A stretch of 64,000 nucleotides of DNA from Apiotrichum sp. Y4204 (lineage: Eukaryota > Basidiomycota > Tremellomycetes > Trichosporonales > Trichosporonaceae). The position numbers and the translations under genes were made by a program. Below, piece by piece: positions 12,019 through 23,700 of this stretch (positions within the stretch are counted from its first letter, which is position 1; each line of letters begins with the position of its first letter). Location: assembly GCA_025531455.1 (NCBI GenBank), contig JAMYHL010000115.1:29595-93594 (forward strand), given 5' to 3'. The notes beneath the pieces are model-generated. The model was given only the letters and a program-made list of their open reading frames with translations. It was not told the DNA's origin and did not search any database.

Positions 12019-13248
12019 TCACAGCTTCTCAGACTCGACAAAGCCGTTGCGGCCGTCCGAGCCAGTGGCGGTGGTCGGCGGAGAAGACATGTCGCTGTCG
12101 CCCGAGGGACCGGCATAGTTGGCGCTGATTGTCTTGTGCGGGACACCTCCGGTGGAAGACCTCTTGTAAACGAGGTCGTACAGCTTGGCCGCGCCCTGTA
12201 ATGTCAGTCTGCGCTCTGGGTGGCGCCCGCTTTCTGGATACCCACCTTCCACTTTGCGTGTGCCAGGTAGAAGAGGATGAGCAGCTTGAGTGTGTGGTAC
12301 CGAGCTGGCGTCAGATACGACCAAGGACTCGAGAAATTTATTGCTCCGCGTGCTCCGCGCCGGTCCAGGTGCGGAATGCCAGGTGCTGGGTCCGTGCCCG
12401 CCATGGCCCTGAAGCACGACTCGACTCACGAATGTTGCGCTCGAGAAGACCACCCATGAGGCTCTCCAGCGTCTGCACATAGCCCAGGACGGTAAAGTAC
12501 ACGAGTATGTTCTTGATGGTCGCCTGGTCGCCGCCCTCATTGAGAATGCGGACGGTCTGGTAGGTCGGGCTCGCCATCGCCAGCGCGCCGGCGACGGGGA
12601 TCGCGAGCCCGAAGAGGTTGAACATGACAAAGACAATGAATCTGGAGTCAGAATGTGGGTTATCCCGGGGACTTGGTGCTGGGGCGAGAATGAGGATCTG
12701 TGTACGGGAACTGATGCTGCGCTTCCTGCCACGTCTGCTTCAATGTGCGCCGTGCACTACAGAACCACAGCAAAGAGGACATGAAGCATCACAGCTGCGC
12801 CAGCTCCCGAGCCCGTGAGCATACCAACAGGCCATTGAACCGATTCGATTCCCACGGCTCTGCCCAACAAGAGGAACAGAAGCGATACTCGTCTCCAGGT
12901 CACTCACATGCCAACGAAAAGGAGACTAAGGGGGACACGGTCGACGCCCGTCGCATTCTCCGCAGCGAGCATAAACTCAGAGCGGCCGAGTACACCGCGG
13001 GCATTGGCGACCTGGCGCGCGGCGGCAGCTTCGACCCTCGCAGCGGCGGGATGGCGGCGCACCTCGGCGGCGCGCGCGGCCGCAGTGCCGACGAGTTCCT
13101 GTGCGCGGGTACCCGCGGCCCGGGCGCGCGCGACCACCGGCGACGGCGGGGCGGACGGGATGCGCGCGGCGCTGCGCGCTGGCGTGACGGGAGCCTTGGC
13201 TGGCGTGGGCGGGAGAGGAATCGCAGCGGCGGTGGAGACGTCGGACAT
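12019..13248 (-). CDS. TB2/DP1/HVA22 (Yop1/REEP) family ER membrane-shaping protein
   Basis: Predicted hairpin membrane protein that bends tubular ER, 262 residues. Exons: 13248-12908, 12641-12430, 12304-12246, 12195-12019. The N-terminal 80 or so residues are Ala/Pro-rich and probably disordered, longer than in the compact yeast Yop1. The family core then follows: paired hydrophobic segments (VPLSLLFVGIFIVFVMFNLF and a Gly/Ala-rich partner), ASPTYQTVRIL matching the family's YPxYxSxKAI, a second pair ending YVQTLESL, and PRYHTLKLLILFYL matching its PxYYxxKLLFLxxL. The C-terminal tail is Ser/Thr-rich with a final ESEKL. The first intron is 266 bp, far longer than its neighbours. Whether it corresponds to Yop1/REEP5 or the REEP1-4 branch is not settled from sequence alone. 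Confidence 0.82.
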
Positions 13249-14037
13249 TGTTGTTAGTGGAGAATGGAGTGGAAGAGAAATGAATAAAAGGGAATAGCTC
13301 GAGCGAAGAGTAACGGTGTGGGTGTGAGTTGGGAATGAGGCCACGAAGGGAGTGGCGTGTGAGTGTCGGGTGCCCGGCGAGTATGAGGGTTTGTCCTTGT
13401 GTTGTATTGTGGAGAGCATATCGAGCGTCACTGCTCGTCATGGCCCTCGGATCGTGGCCGTGGCCCAGGCCTCGTTGTCCAAGTGTCCTGTCTGGTGGCC
13501 CCGGTGGCGACGGCGCAGCGGGTGGCGTCGCGCCATGAGCACAATGTGTTCCATTCCGAGGAGGAGGGACAGGTGATCCACTCCACTTGGAAACTTGAAT
13601 TCTTGGACAATGATGCTGTTCACCGTCATTGTCGTTGCCGTTGTTGATATTGCGAAGCATGGCCCAGAGACCGCAGAGCCGCAGTCACTATCGAACACAG
13701 CTACTCGTCACCTGCTTACCAGTCACCGGTTGGATACTGATGGTTTAGTGCATCTCGCCCCCTTCCTCGCCATTGCTCTTCCCCTCGCCCCTCGCCCCAC
13801 TCAGCCGCCCTGTCCCCTGCGGTACCCATGCCGTGCGGCCCGGCGCACACCGTCCGTCAAACCATCCTCCAACCTCCGCATGGTCATCAGCAATTGTCGT
13901 GGTATGCATGACAGGGTATCCTAACGCCAGAGGGTGGTAAATTCCTACGGATAGCGACAACGGGCGTCTCGAACAGCAACGGCGGCGGCTTTTGGGTTGG
14001 TCTGGTTCTGTATGGTGTGGCAAGAGGGCGCCGTCCT
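13249..14037. other. Intergenic region upstream of the Yop1-like gene
   Basis: About 790 bp covering the promoter of the Yop1-like gene and the 3' flank of SEC72. Open frames on both strands are short and overlap one another. I see no supported gene. Confidence 0.5.
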
Positions 14038-15069
14038 CTAGGCAGCGTCCATCTCTGCAATCTTGGAATCGACCATCTCCAGGAAATGCTGCAGTTCCTG
14101 ATGGTCAGCTGGGTAAATGATGCCCACGACACCTACCTTGTCCTCGGGCTCAAACTGCAGGCCGTCGATGATCGAGTCGCGCGCGTCCTCGAAGCGTCCC
14201 ATGCCAACAAGTGCGCGGGCGCGGCTACTTTGTCAGATTCAGCCGATGTCGAGCATCTCACCGGAAGTGTCCCTTGGTCCACGGACGCTTGAGGGCAATG
14301 ACAGCGTCGGCGTCGGCAAGCGCATTCGGCCTGGGGTCAGACACATCACTATGGTCGCACAAAGCCACTCACCAAGCTCCAACCTCGTGGAACGCAGCGG
14401 AGCGGTTGCAGAGCGCGATCACCGTCTCCTCACGCGACAGGGCAGCAAGCTCCCATGGTGGCCGGGAGAGCGCCATGTCGGCGGAGCGCGAGTAGTGCTG
14501 AATAGCCTGAGGGAGGTTGCCGGCCTTGAACGCCGCCTGGGTTGTGAGCATACTCAGCCGAAAGTCGCAGAACTGGGAGACCGGCAGGGGAGACATGTCG
14601 GTATCGGCTTTGGCATGACCTTAAATCGACTTGCCACTGCTATCCCCAACAGCTCCCGTCTTGCACTCACGTTACCCTGCTCCTTGGCAGACTTGATGGC
14701 CTCGGCGCGCTGGGGCGGGGGCTGGACGTTCGGCGGTGGCGGCACGGCCTCGGGGGGTGCGTTGCGCATAAACTGCTGCATATAGTTGAGCGGCGTAAAG
14801 TTGACATTGCACTCTGTGCAGACCGAGTTTTTGTGCGCGGCGCACACGACCATCTGCTGGCTCTGCGCGGGTTCCGTGTTGGGGATGGGAAGCTCGACGA
14901 GCAGGAAGGGAATGTTGCGGGTCGGGAGCGAGTCAAGCAGCGCCTGCATTGCGGGGTCGACCTGGATCTCCATCGGGGGTCCCCCCATGCCTGGCCCGGG
15001 GCCGTGGCTGTGTCCGTGGCTGTGGCCACCGGGGCCGTGGTTACACCCTGGTCCGTGAACGTGTGCCAT
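14038..15069 (-). CDS. SEC72: Sec72-like TPR subunit of the ER post-translational translocon
   Basis: 259-residue protein from five exons: 15069-14671, 14536-14373, 14330-14262, 14224-14137, 14097-14038. The N-terminus is a His/Gly-rich repeat (GPGGHSHGHSHGPGPG). A small domain with AHKNSVCTECNVNFTPLNY follows, a Cys-containing block typical of fungal Sec72. The C-terminal half is a TPR array: KEQGNAAFKAGNLPQAIQHY, then ALCNRSAAFHEVGAWPNALA and GHFRRARALVGMGRFEDA. Sec72 sits on the cytosolic face of the Sec63 complex and helps post-translational import, docking chaperones through its TPRs. That role is known for the yeast protein and inferred here. The start is supported by the contiguous His-rich N-terminus. 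The gene is divergent from the SAP-domain gene, with 559 bp between start codons. Confidence 0.85.
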
Positions 15070-15628
15070 TGTGAGGTGGTGGTGGGAGTGGTGGAGAGGG
15101 AGTGGGAGGTGTTGACGACGAGTTGCAGCAATGTTCGGTGATGAGCACGACGACGAGCACAGCTAGCACAGTGACAGCATCCCGAGGACGTGTCGCGACG
15201 TGTGTGCGGCAACCGACGGCCGACGGAGAGCAATGTCACAGCCACACTCCACCTTTCCATAGGAATTGTATTTTATATAGGCCCCTCCCATTTAACTTTG
15301 ATGAATATGAAAGTGAATTATGTAATGAAACGTGAAATGCACGCGAATTGTGCATGTCAGCCATCTCTGCAAAGGTCCCTATCCCCCAGAAAAATCAAAA
15401 ATCAAAAAAACAAAACCAAACAAACAAAGACACAAACAAACACATCTCGAGACGCGCCACTTCCATCACACAAACATACATCTCTAGAGCTCCACATCCG
15501 CATCTCCGTCTCTCTCTCTCTCTTTTCTTTTCTTTCCATCCATCCATACATCCATCCTTATCTACTCCATCCATCCACCCTCGTGGACGACTTTTCCCTC
15601 AATACCAAGGACTAATCAATCCATAGCC
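15070..15628. promoter_or_regulatory. Divergent promoter region of SEC72 and the SAP-domain gene
   Basis: A 559-bp shared upstream region with no coding potential. The right half, from about 15490 to 15600, is strongly pyrimidine-rich on the plus strand (CT and CATC runs), a common feature of fungal core promoters and leaders just before a start codon. Transcription start sites cannot be read from the sequence. Confidence 0.55.
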
Positions 15629-16939
15629 ATGAGGTACGGTGACCACCCGATCGCAACGATGACTGACACCGCAGCGCACCATTCACCGGATCACTTGTTG
15701 GAAAGCGAAAGGGCGATCTCGTCGAGATTGCTTCTGCCCTCGGCATTGACGACGAGGGAAACATCAAGGACCTGCAGAAGCGCATCCAGACCAAACTGGA
15801 TGCGGATGCTGCCAACCTCCGCACACAGGACCAGTTTAAGGGCCTCTACTCGGTCCGCGGCCGCCGTCAGCAGTGAGCAATCTCAGGTGGCATCCACCAC
15901 GTTTCGCTTCCATCCACCATCTGACACGCGTGCAGCGCCTCGGATGAGGACACCCCGTCGCCCGAGACCCAGACCCCGGCGCGCCGTCGCCGCAACAAGG
16001 TGGTTGACAGGCTCGCGGAGGCTGCGGCCATCCCCCTCCCGGACAGCCCTATGTGAGTGCTTCTCCTCGACTTGTGACTGATGGAAGCGTGACCAAGATT
16101 CAGGAGGCTGCGGAGAACGCCGTGACCATTGTCGAGAACGAGGGCAAGGACCTCACCGACGAGTTGAGCAAGGTTTCGGGCACGGTGGCCAAGCTCGCTT
16201 CCGAGAGCCGCCTTGCTGTTGCTGAGCGCGTGCGCGAGGCGCGAGACGTGAGTTGAGGATCAACACAGTCCCATGAACTCACGAGCTGATGACAGTACCT
16301 CTCCAGCCCCTATGGCCTTATCCCTGCGGCGTTGGTTATCGAGGAGATGTTCCTCTTCACCCACGTCGCGCCGTTCACCAAGCACATTATCACCTTCCCG
16401 CCGCCCGCATACGAGAGCGGCTCCTTTGCGTCGCTCCTCCGGAGTCTCTTTTTCTGGCTGCCGCGCATTTCATGGACGGTCTGCTACCCCAAGCTTGAGG
16501 CGGTGGGCCCCAGCTCCCCGCTGTGGCCGGCTCTGACCTGGTGGTAAGCGATGACAGGAGAAGCGAATGCTGAATCCCAGGGGTGTGACCACCATTATGG
16601 TACCGGCTCTTGTCTCGGTACTGGTCAGCTTTGTTCCCCAGACTGGTGTCCACCGCAGCGGTGTGACCACCCGCTATCAGGGTAAGTTTGATATTATCTC
16701 ATGGGCTGCGGCTGGAGATCTTGGCTGACAATGCAGCACACCACCCTCCGCTCCCGACTGTGGACGACCTCGTCTACGCCTTCACCCGTCTGGCCATTCT
16801 GGTTTGGCCTCTCACCAACTCGGCACCCAAGGCGTTTGTCGAGGCGCTTGAGATGAGCGGCAACACACAAGGCCGCGTCCTCGGAGCTGCTCTTCTTGCC
16901 GGCCTTCTCGTCGCCCACCGCTTCGGCCAGCGCGCATAA
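15629..16939 (+). CDS. SAP-domain protein with C-terminal hydrophobic segments
   Basis: 343-residue protein from seven exons: 15629-15633, 15675-15872, 15936-16052, 16088-16247, 16296-16543, 16581-16681, 16737-16939. The first coding exon is only five bases (ATGAG); the 41-bp intron after it has a CTGAC branch site. Residues 8-45 look like a SAP helix-extension-helix (KRKGDLVEIASALGID...IKDLQKRIQTKL), which usually binds DNA or RNA. A charged helical middle follows (VVDRLAEAA, then EAAENAVTIVENEGKDLTDE). The C-terminal half has several hydrophobic segments, including YGLIPAALVIEEMFLF, TTIMVPALVSVLVSFV and RVLGAALLAGLLVAHRF, suggesting membrane insertion. I do not recognise a named orthologue. 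A nuclear-envelope or ER protein reaching for nucleic acid is one idea, but this is inference. Confidence 0.75.
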
Positions 16940-17435
16940 TGGCAAAAACGGCAGTCATGCCCTTCGCTTGCAGTGCTCAATCTGCGGATACCAGCCGCGT
17001 CTGCGCTACGCCCCCGTGGTTCGTGCAACGACCGGCCTCTTTCGTTCAAACAAGCCCTTGTTCTTCTTCGCTTTCTTGCTCAGTCCCGTGCTCTTTGCAT
17101 ATCTGGGATGTCTGTTTATCTTGTCCTGTCCTACCATCACTGCAAAGTTTGTCCTTTAGTAGTCGTATACCCGTAGCCGAGAAATGTGATGGTATCGTGT
17201 ACGGAGCGAGAGCGGGTAATGTGAGGGAAGAGTGCAAAGTGCAGAGGTAGGAAGACTTCGACCAACAGTGAGCTTGGTCCGAGCAACACCCGTGTCCCAA
17301 TCTTGCATTGTGCATTTTATATTCGCGTGTATGGCTTCACGGAGGGAGCGAGTATGAACAGCTCTAATCCACCTGGATCAGAACAGGCCAGCCTTCGACG
17401 ACCTTCGTCTCCTAAACATGATTCACCTTCCCATC
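16940..17435. other. Convergent intergenic region
   Basis: About 500 bp between the 3' ends of the SAP-domain gene and the next minus-strand gene. It presumably holds both 3' UTRs. I see no coding potential. Confidence 0.5.
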
Positions 17436-19794
17436 CTATTCCCAATTCTTCTGCTTGTCCTCCACGTTATCCTTGTCCTTGGCATGCTCAACACCGCGAC
17501 TCACGACCGTCGTCGTAGTCGACTCGACGACGGACGGCGCCCGTCCTTTCTCCATCCTCTTCTCTCTCCACTGCTGCGGGACATCGAACTCGATCGCGTC
17601 GTCGTTCGTGCAGCACAGCCGGAACCAGGGCTTCGGCCTGGGCTTGGGCTTGGGATTGGAGTTCAAGTGGAGACGGAGATCAATTTTTGGCTCAGGAATG
17701 GAATTCTGATCGAGCTGGGAAACGGTACCGGGCTCGGGATCAAGACTTGCCGCGACTGGCACAGACACATCGCCTTTCTCAGCACTTGCGTCTCCGTCTT
17801 GAGCTTCGGCTTCGACGACCTCGCGTCTCCCGTCCTCTCCATCCATCGCCCTTACCGCCATCTCCACCGGGACAGCCCACGGCGACCGGTAATCCTGCCA
17901 CTCGGGGCGCCGCGTCACTGCCGGCGAGAGCGTGCACCCGCCCCGCGGAGAAGGGAACACCGCCTCGCGCCAGGGTGGGAAGCTGACCTTGAGCCCCGCG
18001 GCGGATAGTTCCTGCCGCCGTCAGTTATGAAGGGCGGGGACGTACCGGGTCGCGCTGTGCCGCACGCTTTAGGAGCGTCGTGAACGCGTGGTTGATGTGG
18101 GTGTTGAGCCGGGATGTTTGGGGAGATGCGGCTGGAGATTTTGAGGACCGCGCGCCGTCCTCACTCTCATCCTCACTCACACTGTCACTCTCGCTCTCAC
18201 TCTCGCTCTCGCTCTGGGGCACATACGCCTCGTCCAGCGGGTCGGATGCCACGTCGCGGACCGACGCAGCGAGCATCAGTCGCAGGATCTCAATCTCGGG
18301 CCGGGACGTGATGGGGTTATGGCAGGTGATCGTGATCCGAGCCCTTGGAGGAAACAGCTCGGTGTCTGTAAACGGCACGAATCCCCGAGAAGCGGTAATT
18401 CGCTTCTTGGACAAGAGCGGGCTCGGCGCGCCCAGTTCCGCCTTCTCTGCCCCCTCCGCTTCGTCCAGAGCATGCCGCTGCCGGCGCTCGCGTTCAGCGC
18501 GGCGTTCTTCCCGTGCCCGCCGCTCCGCCTCCCGCCACAGCCCCGCCTCCGCCTTGCCGAGCTCTTTGCCAGACTCCACGACCTGCGCCAGGTCTTCAGG
18601 CGAAATCCCGCTTTCGGTCCCTAGGGCCATGCACTCGCAGTCCCAGAGGAGCTTCTGCAGGCCATCAAGCCACAGCGAGCGCACCCTGTCGAGTTCCTCT
18701 TTGAGATCCGCGTCGAGGTCCTCTTCTTTCCGAGCACGCCGGCGCCGGCGCTCGCGTTTGGCACGGCGCGCTTCCCGTGCCGGCCGATCTGCCTCCCGCC
18801 ACAGCGCCTCATACGCCTTTTTGAGCTCCTTGACAAACTCGTCCATCTGCGCCTGCTCCACGCGCGGAACCGTGCTTTCGGTCCCCAAACGCTCGCGCTC
18901 GCGGCGCCGCCGCATCAGCTCCTGGAGAACGGCGCGTCCGTCCCTGCTCAAAGGATACAGATATCCCAGAGGCAGGCGGCGCGCCTCGAGCGCGTCCACC
19001 GTCCTGTCGAACCATGGGCGCTCCTCGGACTTGTTTTCCAACACCGAAGACCTGCCGGCGGCGCAATCCCGGCGCCGACACGCCTCGGCGTAGAGTGCCT
19101 TCGCTGCGGCGTTGTTCACCGGCCCCTCGCCCGGCTGCCGTTGAGAATCCACGACTGCGGACGGCGGTGGGTCAGGCTCGGGCTTGCCGGTGCCGCGCAC
19201 CGGCAACTTGCGCGTGTGGAATGCCTTATGCACCATCTCCCGACGCGCGCACGCATCGACGTAGAGTCCCTCCGATGAAGCGTTGTTCAGCTCCCGACCG
19301 CCGAGCCGCCCCGGCTGCCATTCGAGATCTGCGATTGTGCTGATGAGGTGCTCCGCCGGCCGCATGCGCGTGTGCACGCACTCGGTGGGGCAGGCATACC
19401 GCATCGAGGGAGCGACGGTCGGTACGGCGGTATCTGATGAAGTGCGTTTAAGAGAGAGTTCGATTGCCTGCGTCTCCCGCCGCCGCCGCCACGACTCCTC
19501 CTGCAGCGCGACGTACAGTGCCGCCTGGCGCTGCGTCTCTGTCATCTCGGCGGTGGAGCGCCGCTTCGGCACAGTGCGTACCCCGCTCGCGGCGAGCCCG
19601 TCTGCAAGCTCGACGACGGACAGGCGCCGCGAGGTTGCTAGTGTGGGTGGGAGGGAGCGGCGTGCAGGGTTGGACTGGGGGACGCGACGGCGCGTGGGGT
19701 CCGCGGGGCTCGTGGGCGCGGGGCTGCCCGGGCTGCTAGCGCCGGACGAGTCGCGTGCGCCGCTGCATTCCGCGCGATCGGGGGTCGGTGGCAT
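17436..19794 (-). CDS. Unrecognised Arg/Glu-rich, partly coiled-coil protein
   Basis: Two exons, 19794-18046 and 18011-17436, joined across a 34-bp intron, give 774 residues from ATG at 19794. An in-frame ATG at 19899 would add 35 residues, so the start is uncertain. The N-terminus is Ser/Pro-rich. Two related segments follow: LNNASSEGLYVDACARRE and VNNAAAKALYAEACRRRD. A long Arg/Glu/Ala-rich helical region contains two similar blocks (ALWREADRPAREARRAKRER and GLWREAERRAREERRAERER), so a unit of roughly 100 residues seems duplicated. A Ser/Glu repeat (SESESESESD) and a C-terminal region with VSFPPWREAVFPSPRGG come last. I know no family with this layout and suggest no function. The 5' flank is shared with the double-BTB gene. 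Confidence 0.6.
18178..18216. repeat. Low-complexity Ser/Glu-coding repeat
   Basis: A CTCACTCTCG/CTCTCG-type imperfect hexamer array encodes alternating Ser and Glu/Asp on the minus strand in the unrecognised coiled-coil gene. Confidence 0.7.
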
Positions 19795-20796
19795 GAATAG
19801 TGGGTAGTTGGGCTTTGGGTCGTGTTGTTGTGCTCGCTCGTTATGCTTTGGAGAATTGTGTCTGGCGAGAGGATGTATGTTGTAAGATGTATGTTGCACG
19901 TTGCATGTTCTGTGTTCTGTGGAGCTGGGAACTGAGAAAGTAATGGTATCATGTGCGCAAAGGTGGCAAACAGGATGAAGCTGTGCGAGTCGACATCATC
20001 GACCACCAGCAAGACCTGGGCTGGATCTTGTGATGCCGCGTGCGGGCGCTACGGCACTTTCCCGGCTCCGGCATTCCTGGCGCCACACCAAAGAGAGACG
20101 AGACGAGACGAGACGAGAGAGCTTCAAGAAACGAGACGACACACGACAAGACGACTCTCAAGGCTTAAATTGTGCGGGCCCTGGCCTGGCGTGGGAAGGG
20201 GAAATGCGGCAAGTAGGTCGGTAGTAGGTCAGTAGTCAATGTCAGTAGTCAGGAGTGCTGAATTGATGCATTGAGGCGCGTAGATGAAAAGAGATGCGAG
20301 AGAGAGAGAGAGGAAGAGGCGATGCATGCACACGAAAGAGAAAGAAACAAGAGGAATGGATGGATGTCTGTTGAATGGAGTGTGGGGGTCTGACGCGCGT
20401 GCTGCTCTCCTGAAAGGGCTCGGAGCGCGCGCGCAGCCACCCCTCCCTCCTCCCACGACGACAAACGACAAGCGAACACACCTCTCCGTCTCTCTCACTC
20501 TCACTCACCGTCTTTCTCTCTCTCATCACCATCACGCACAGCGAACGAAACACACACACACCCTCCGACCTCGGCATTCATTCCCCTACACCTCTCCATT
20601 TGCATCCTACACTTGCATCCACCTCGCACACAGCACATTCCAGCGAAACACACTCCTTCACACACCACCGCGCCTGTCCGTCTCCCACCCCCGCGACTGC
20701 CCTCCTGTCTCTCGCTCCCGCTCTCCCCTCACTCCCGCGTCTCCGGCACCAGTCAATGACTGGGGCACTGGCTGTGCCCCACACCGCAGGCCTGCG
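19795..20796. promoter_or_regulatory. Divergent promoter region, unrecognised gene / double-BTB gene
   Basis: About 1 kb between two divergent start codons. It contains an agacg/agacgag short repeat at about 20095-20120, a GA-rich run at 20295-20315, and CT/CAC-rich sequence from 20480 up to the double-BTB start. The plus-strand frame is open from 20284 into the gene, so an earlier start for the double-BTB protein cannot be fully excluded. Its translation is low-complexity and unlike a domain. Confidence 0.5.
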
Positions 20797-23700
20797 ATGA
20801 GACCAGCACCACGACCCGACAATGGCCCGCGCGCCGGCAGGACAAGCACCAGCTCCACCGCAAGCAACGGCCCCGGCCCCGGTACAGGCAGCGGGCATGC
20901 GACGCGCAGCAGCTCGAGCACGGGGCGGAGTCTCAGCAGCTTTAGCTCGCACCCATACGCGCGGTCGAACAGCAGCGGGCGCCCGCTCACTCCGTTCATG
21001 TCCGTCGACGACTGTGTCGCCGAGTCGACCGAGCTGTGGGCCCGCGATCTCCGCAGCCTGTTCGAGCACGCGCGCGACCGCTTTGCCGATGTCTCGTGGG
21101 AGACAGACGCGAGCGACAGGATCTGGGCACATAAAGGTGCGTAGCGAGGGAGAAGCCAGGAGGGGCACACGTTGGTTGTCTTGGATCTTGGAGGCATCGC
21201 CGTCGTCGCTCGCACGAATGCCGGCAGCGCGCGCGCAGTGCCGAAAGAGGTATTGTCGGTGTCCAGCATGGATGCACTTGGAGAGCCGTGCAACGCGCCG
21301 CCGAGCCACCGTGCACCATTACCATCTCCCTCTCCCTCACCGTCATTCGCCGCAAGCAGCACGCTAACAGCAGCTATTGTCTATGTCCGCGCGCCGAGTG
21401 AGTCCACGCGAAATGCATCCTCAGCGTCACGCCCAGCTAACACACCTCTCAGAAGCATTCAAGGACCGCTACTTTCTCAGCAACAAGACGTACTCGCGCT
21501 CTCCCACCAGCCTGAGCCATCAATCTGCTCCCTCTCCATACCCGGTGCCGTCGCTGCTGCCCGCCGCGTCGCAGCGGACGACACCGAGTCCATCATTCTT
21601 CAACCACAGCTCCCTGTCAGTCGACACTGCAGAGAGCGACGGCACGCTGCGCGCCCCGACTTTGAGCGCAGGAGGAGACCGCGTGCTGCATCTCGGGAGC
21701 GACGAGTCGCCCGAGCTCTTCCTCGCACAACTCGAGTGGCTGTACACTGGGGAAGGCTTTGGCGATGTCGTCCAGTGGATAAGCAAAGAGGAGGAGGTGG
21801 GTGCCCCGGCAACGGCCACCGCCAATGGTGGCGCAAGTCCGCGCGACTCTCTGGGACGCCGCGGCAACCTCGCCGAACGGCGAGATCAGCTCGGACAGGA
21901 CTTTACCTACATGTGGACGTCCAAGCTTTACTGCGACGTTCGCATCCAGCTCGAGACTCCCGAAGGCGAGGAATACCTCTCTGATGGCTCGGAAGACTCT
22001 GACGATTCCCTTGCGTCGACAGTCATCTTCACCGCACATCGCTTCATGCTCGTCTCCCGGTCACCCTACTTTTCATCCCTCCTTCTCAACCCGACAGAGT
22101 TCAGACCACCAACAGCAGACATTTTTCTCCCCACACCACCATTCACCCCGGCCGCCCTTCACTTCTGCCTGGGCTGGATCTATGCCGGCCACCTCGACTT
22201 TTCAAACCGTTCGTTTGACCTCTCCACAGCGTTCCAGATCTACAGGTCGGCACTCTACCTTCAGCTAGACGCCTTGGTCGCTGAAATCGAGGCGCGACTG
22301 GTCCACGACCTGTGCCATGGCCTCGAGTGGAGCAAGTGTCACTGCCGCAAGTGTCTGTTCCGCATCTCCCGCGTGTGGCGCTTCTCGTGCTCGCCCGACG
22401 TCGCATCAGTGGAACTTCAGCGCCGTACACGGCGGTTCATCCTCACAGGCTGGGCAGAGTGCTGGAACCGCGAAGTCGGATTAGCGGATCCCGAAGAGCG
22501 CGAGGATCTTGTCAGCGATGTTGTCACGGTGCTCAGCGCGAGCAATGTCATCACGGCCTACCGCGGCATTCTTCGTGTGCGCTCAAAGATGGAGCATGGG
22601 ATTCGGACAAAGGGCCCAGAAGCCGCACCCTGGGTGGACGCGCTGAGCGCCATGACGGAAACTGTTGAGCTCCGCGCTCGGGAGATCTTGGCAAGCCAGT
22701 TTGCAGCCGTGTGCGAGAGCGCCGACCTCTGGGATCTCATCAACGGCAAGGGCTTTAGCGAGGATCTGTTCGACCACGTCTTGAAGGAGGTCGTCGACAC
22801 TGCTGGCCGCGCGTACGTTCAGGCGCCGCAAATGTACCAGACTGTCGTGTCCTCTCTCATGCTGCGTGTCGATCCGGAGACGCTCGAGGCAGCCCTCCCC
22901 GCGCGCTCGCACGCCCGCCACAAGATAGAGACCGCCAGGGAGGGTGTGCTCGCGCATATCCGCCGCAGGTGGATGCAGATCAAGGAGGAGAATGGCTTTG
23001 CGGGTTTGGAAAAGTGGTCACTCAAAGAGATCTCTGATGGTGGGTTACAGCCATGCTCTTGTTTTCTGTTCTCACCCCCAGAAATCGACGTCTCTGTCGA
23101 CGACCTGCTCAGCCGCCAAGTCCCGTTTCCTGGCGGCGGCCGCGAACGCAAGCCATCCGTCACGACGTCGCGAACAGCAGCAAAGGGCAAGGCGCCCGCA
23201 GCGCCAGCACCGGCGCGCACCCCGCGCACGTCGGATGCAGGCCGCGCGAGCCGTGCGTCGACTGTGCGTACGTCTGATCCGGGCCACCGCGAGCCAAATG
23301 GACCAAATGGCCTGCGCCGCCTTCGTCTCTCGAGTTCTGCATCCATCGCATCCACGAGTTCCGCAATGTCCTCTGCAACCATCCCCTCCTCCTCCCGCCA
23401 GCAGGCCACCTCGGGACCTACCGCTCGCAGCCCAACAGCAGCAGGCAAAACGCCGATCGTGTCTGTTGGATCGCGTAGTCGTTCATCGACTCCCCGCGGA
23501 ACCCAGAGCAACGGCGGCACCAGCTCCCCGACGCCGGCACGCGGCAAAGCTGGACAGGTCATGACCGGTCCTCCGCGCCCGTTGCTTACGGGCAAAAGCA
23601 CTGTATCCCAAGTGGCGTCCAGCTCGGGCACGAGGGGCGACGCCCCGTCACCAAGACACTCGACGGGATCGCCGTCGCTGCGACAGCGCCAATCGACGCC

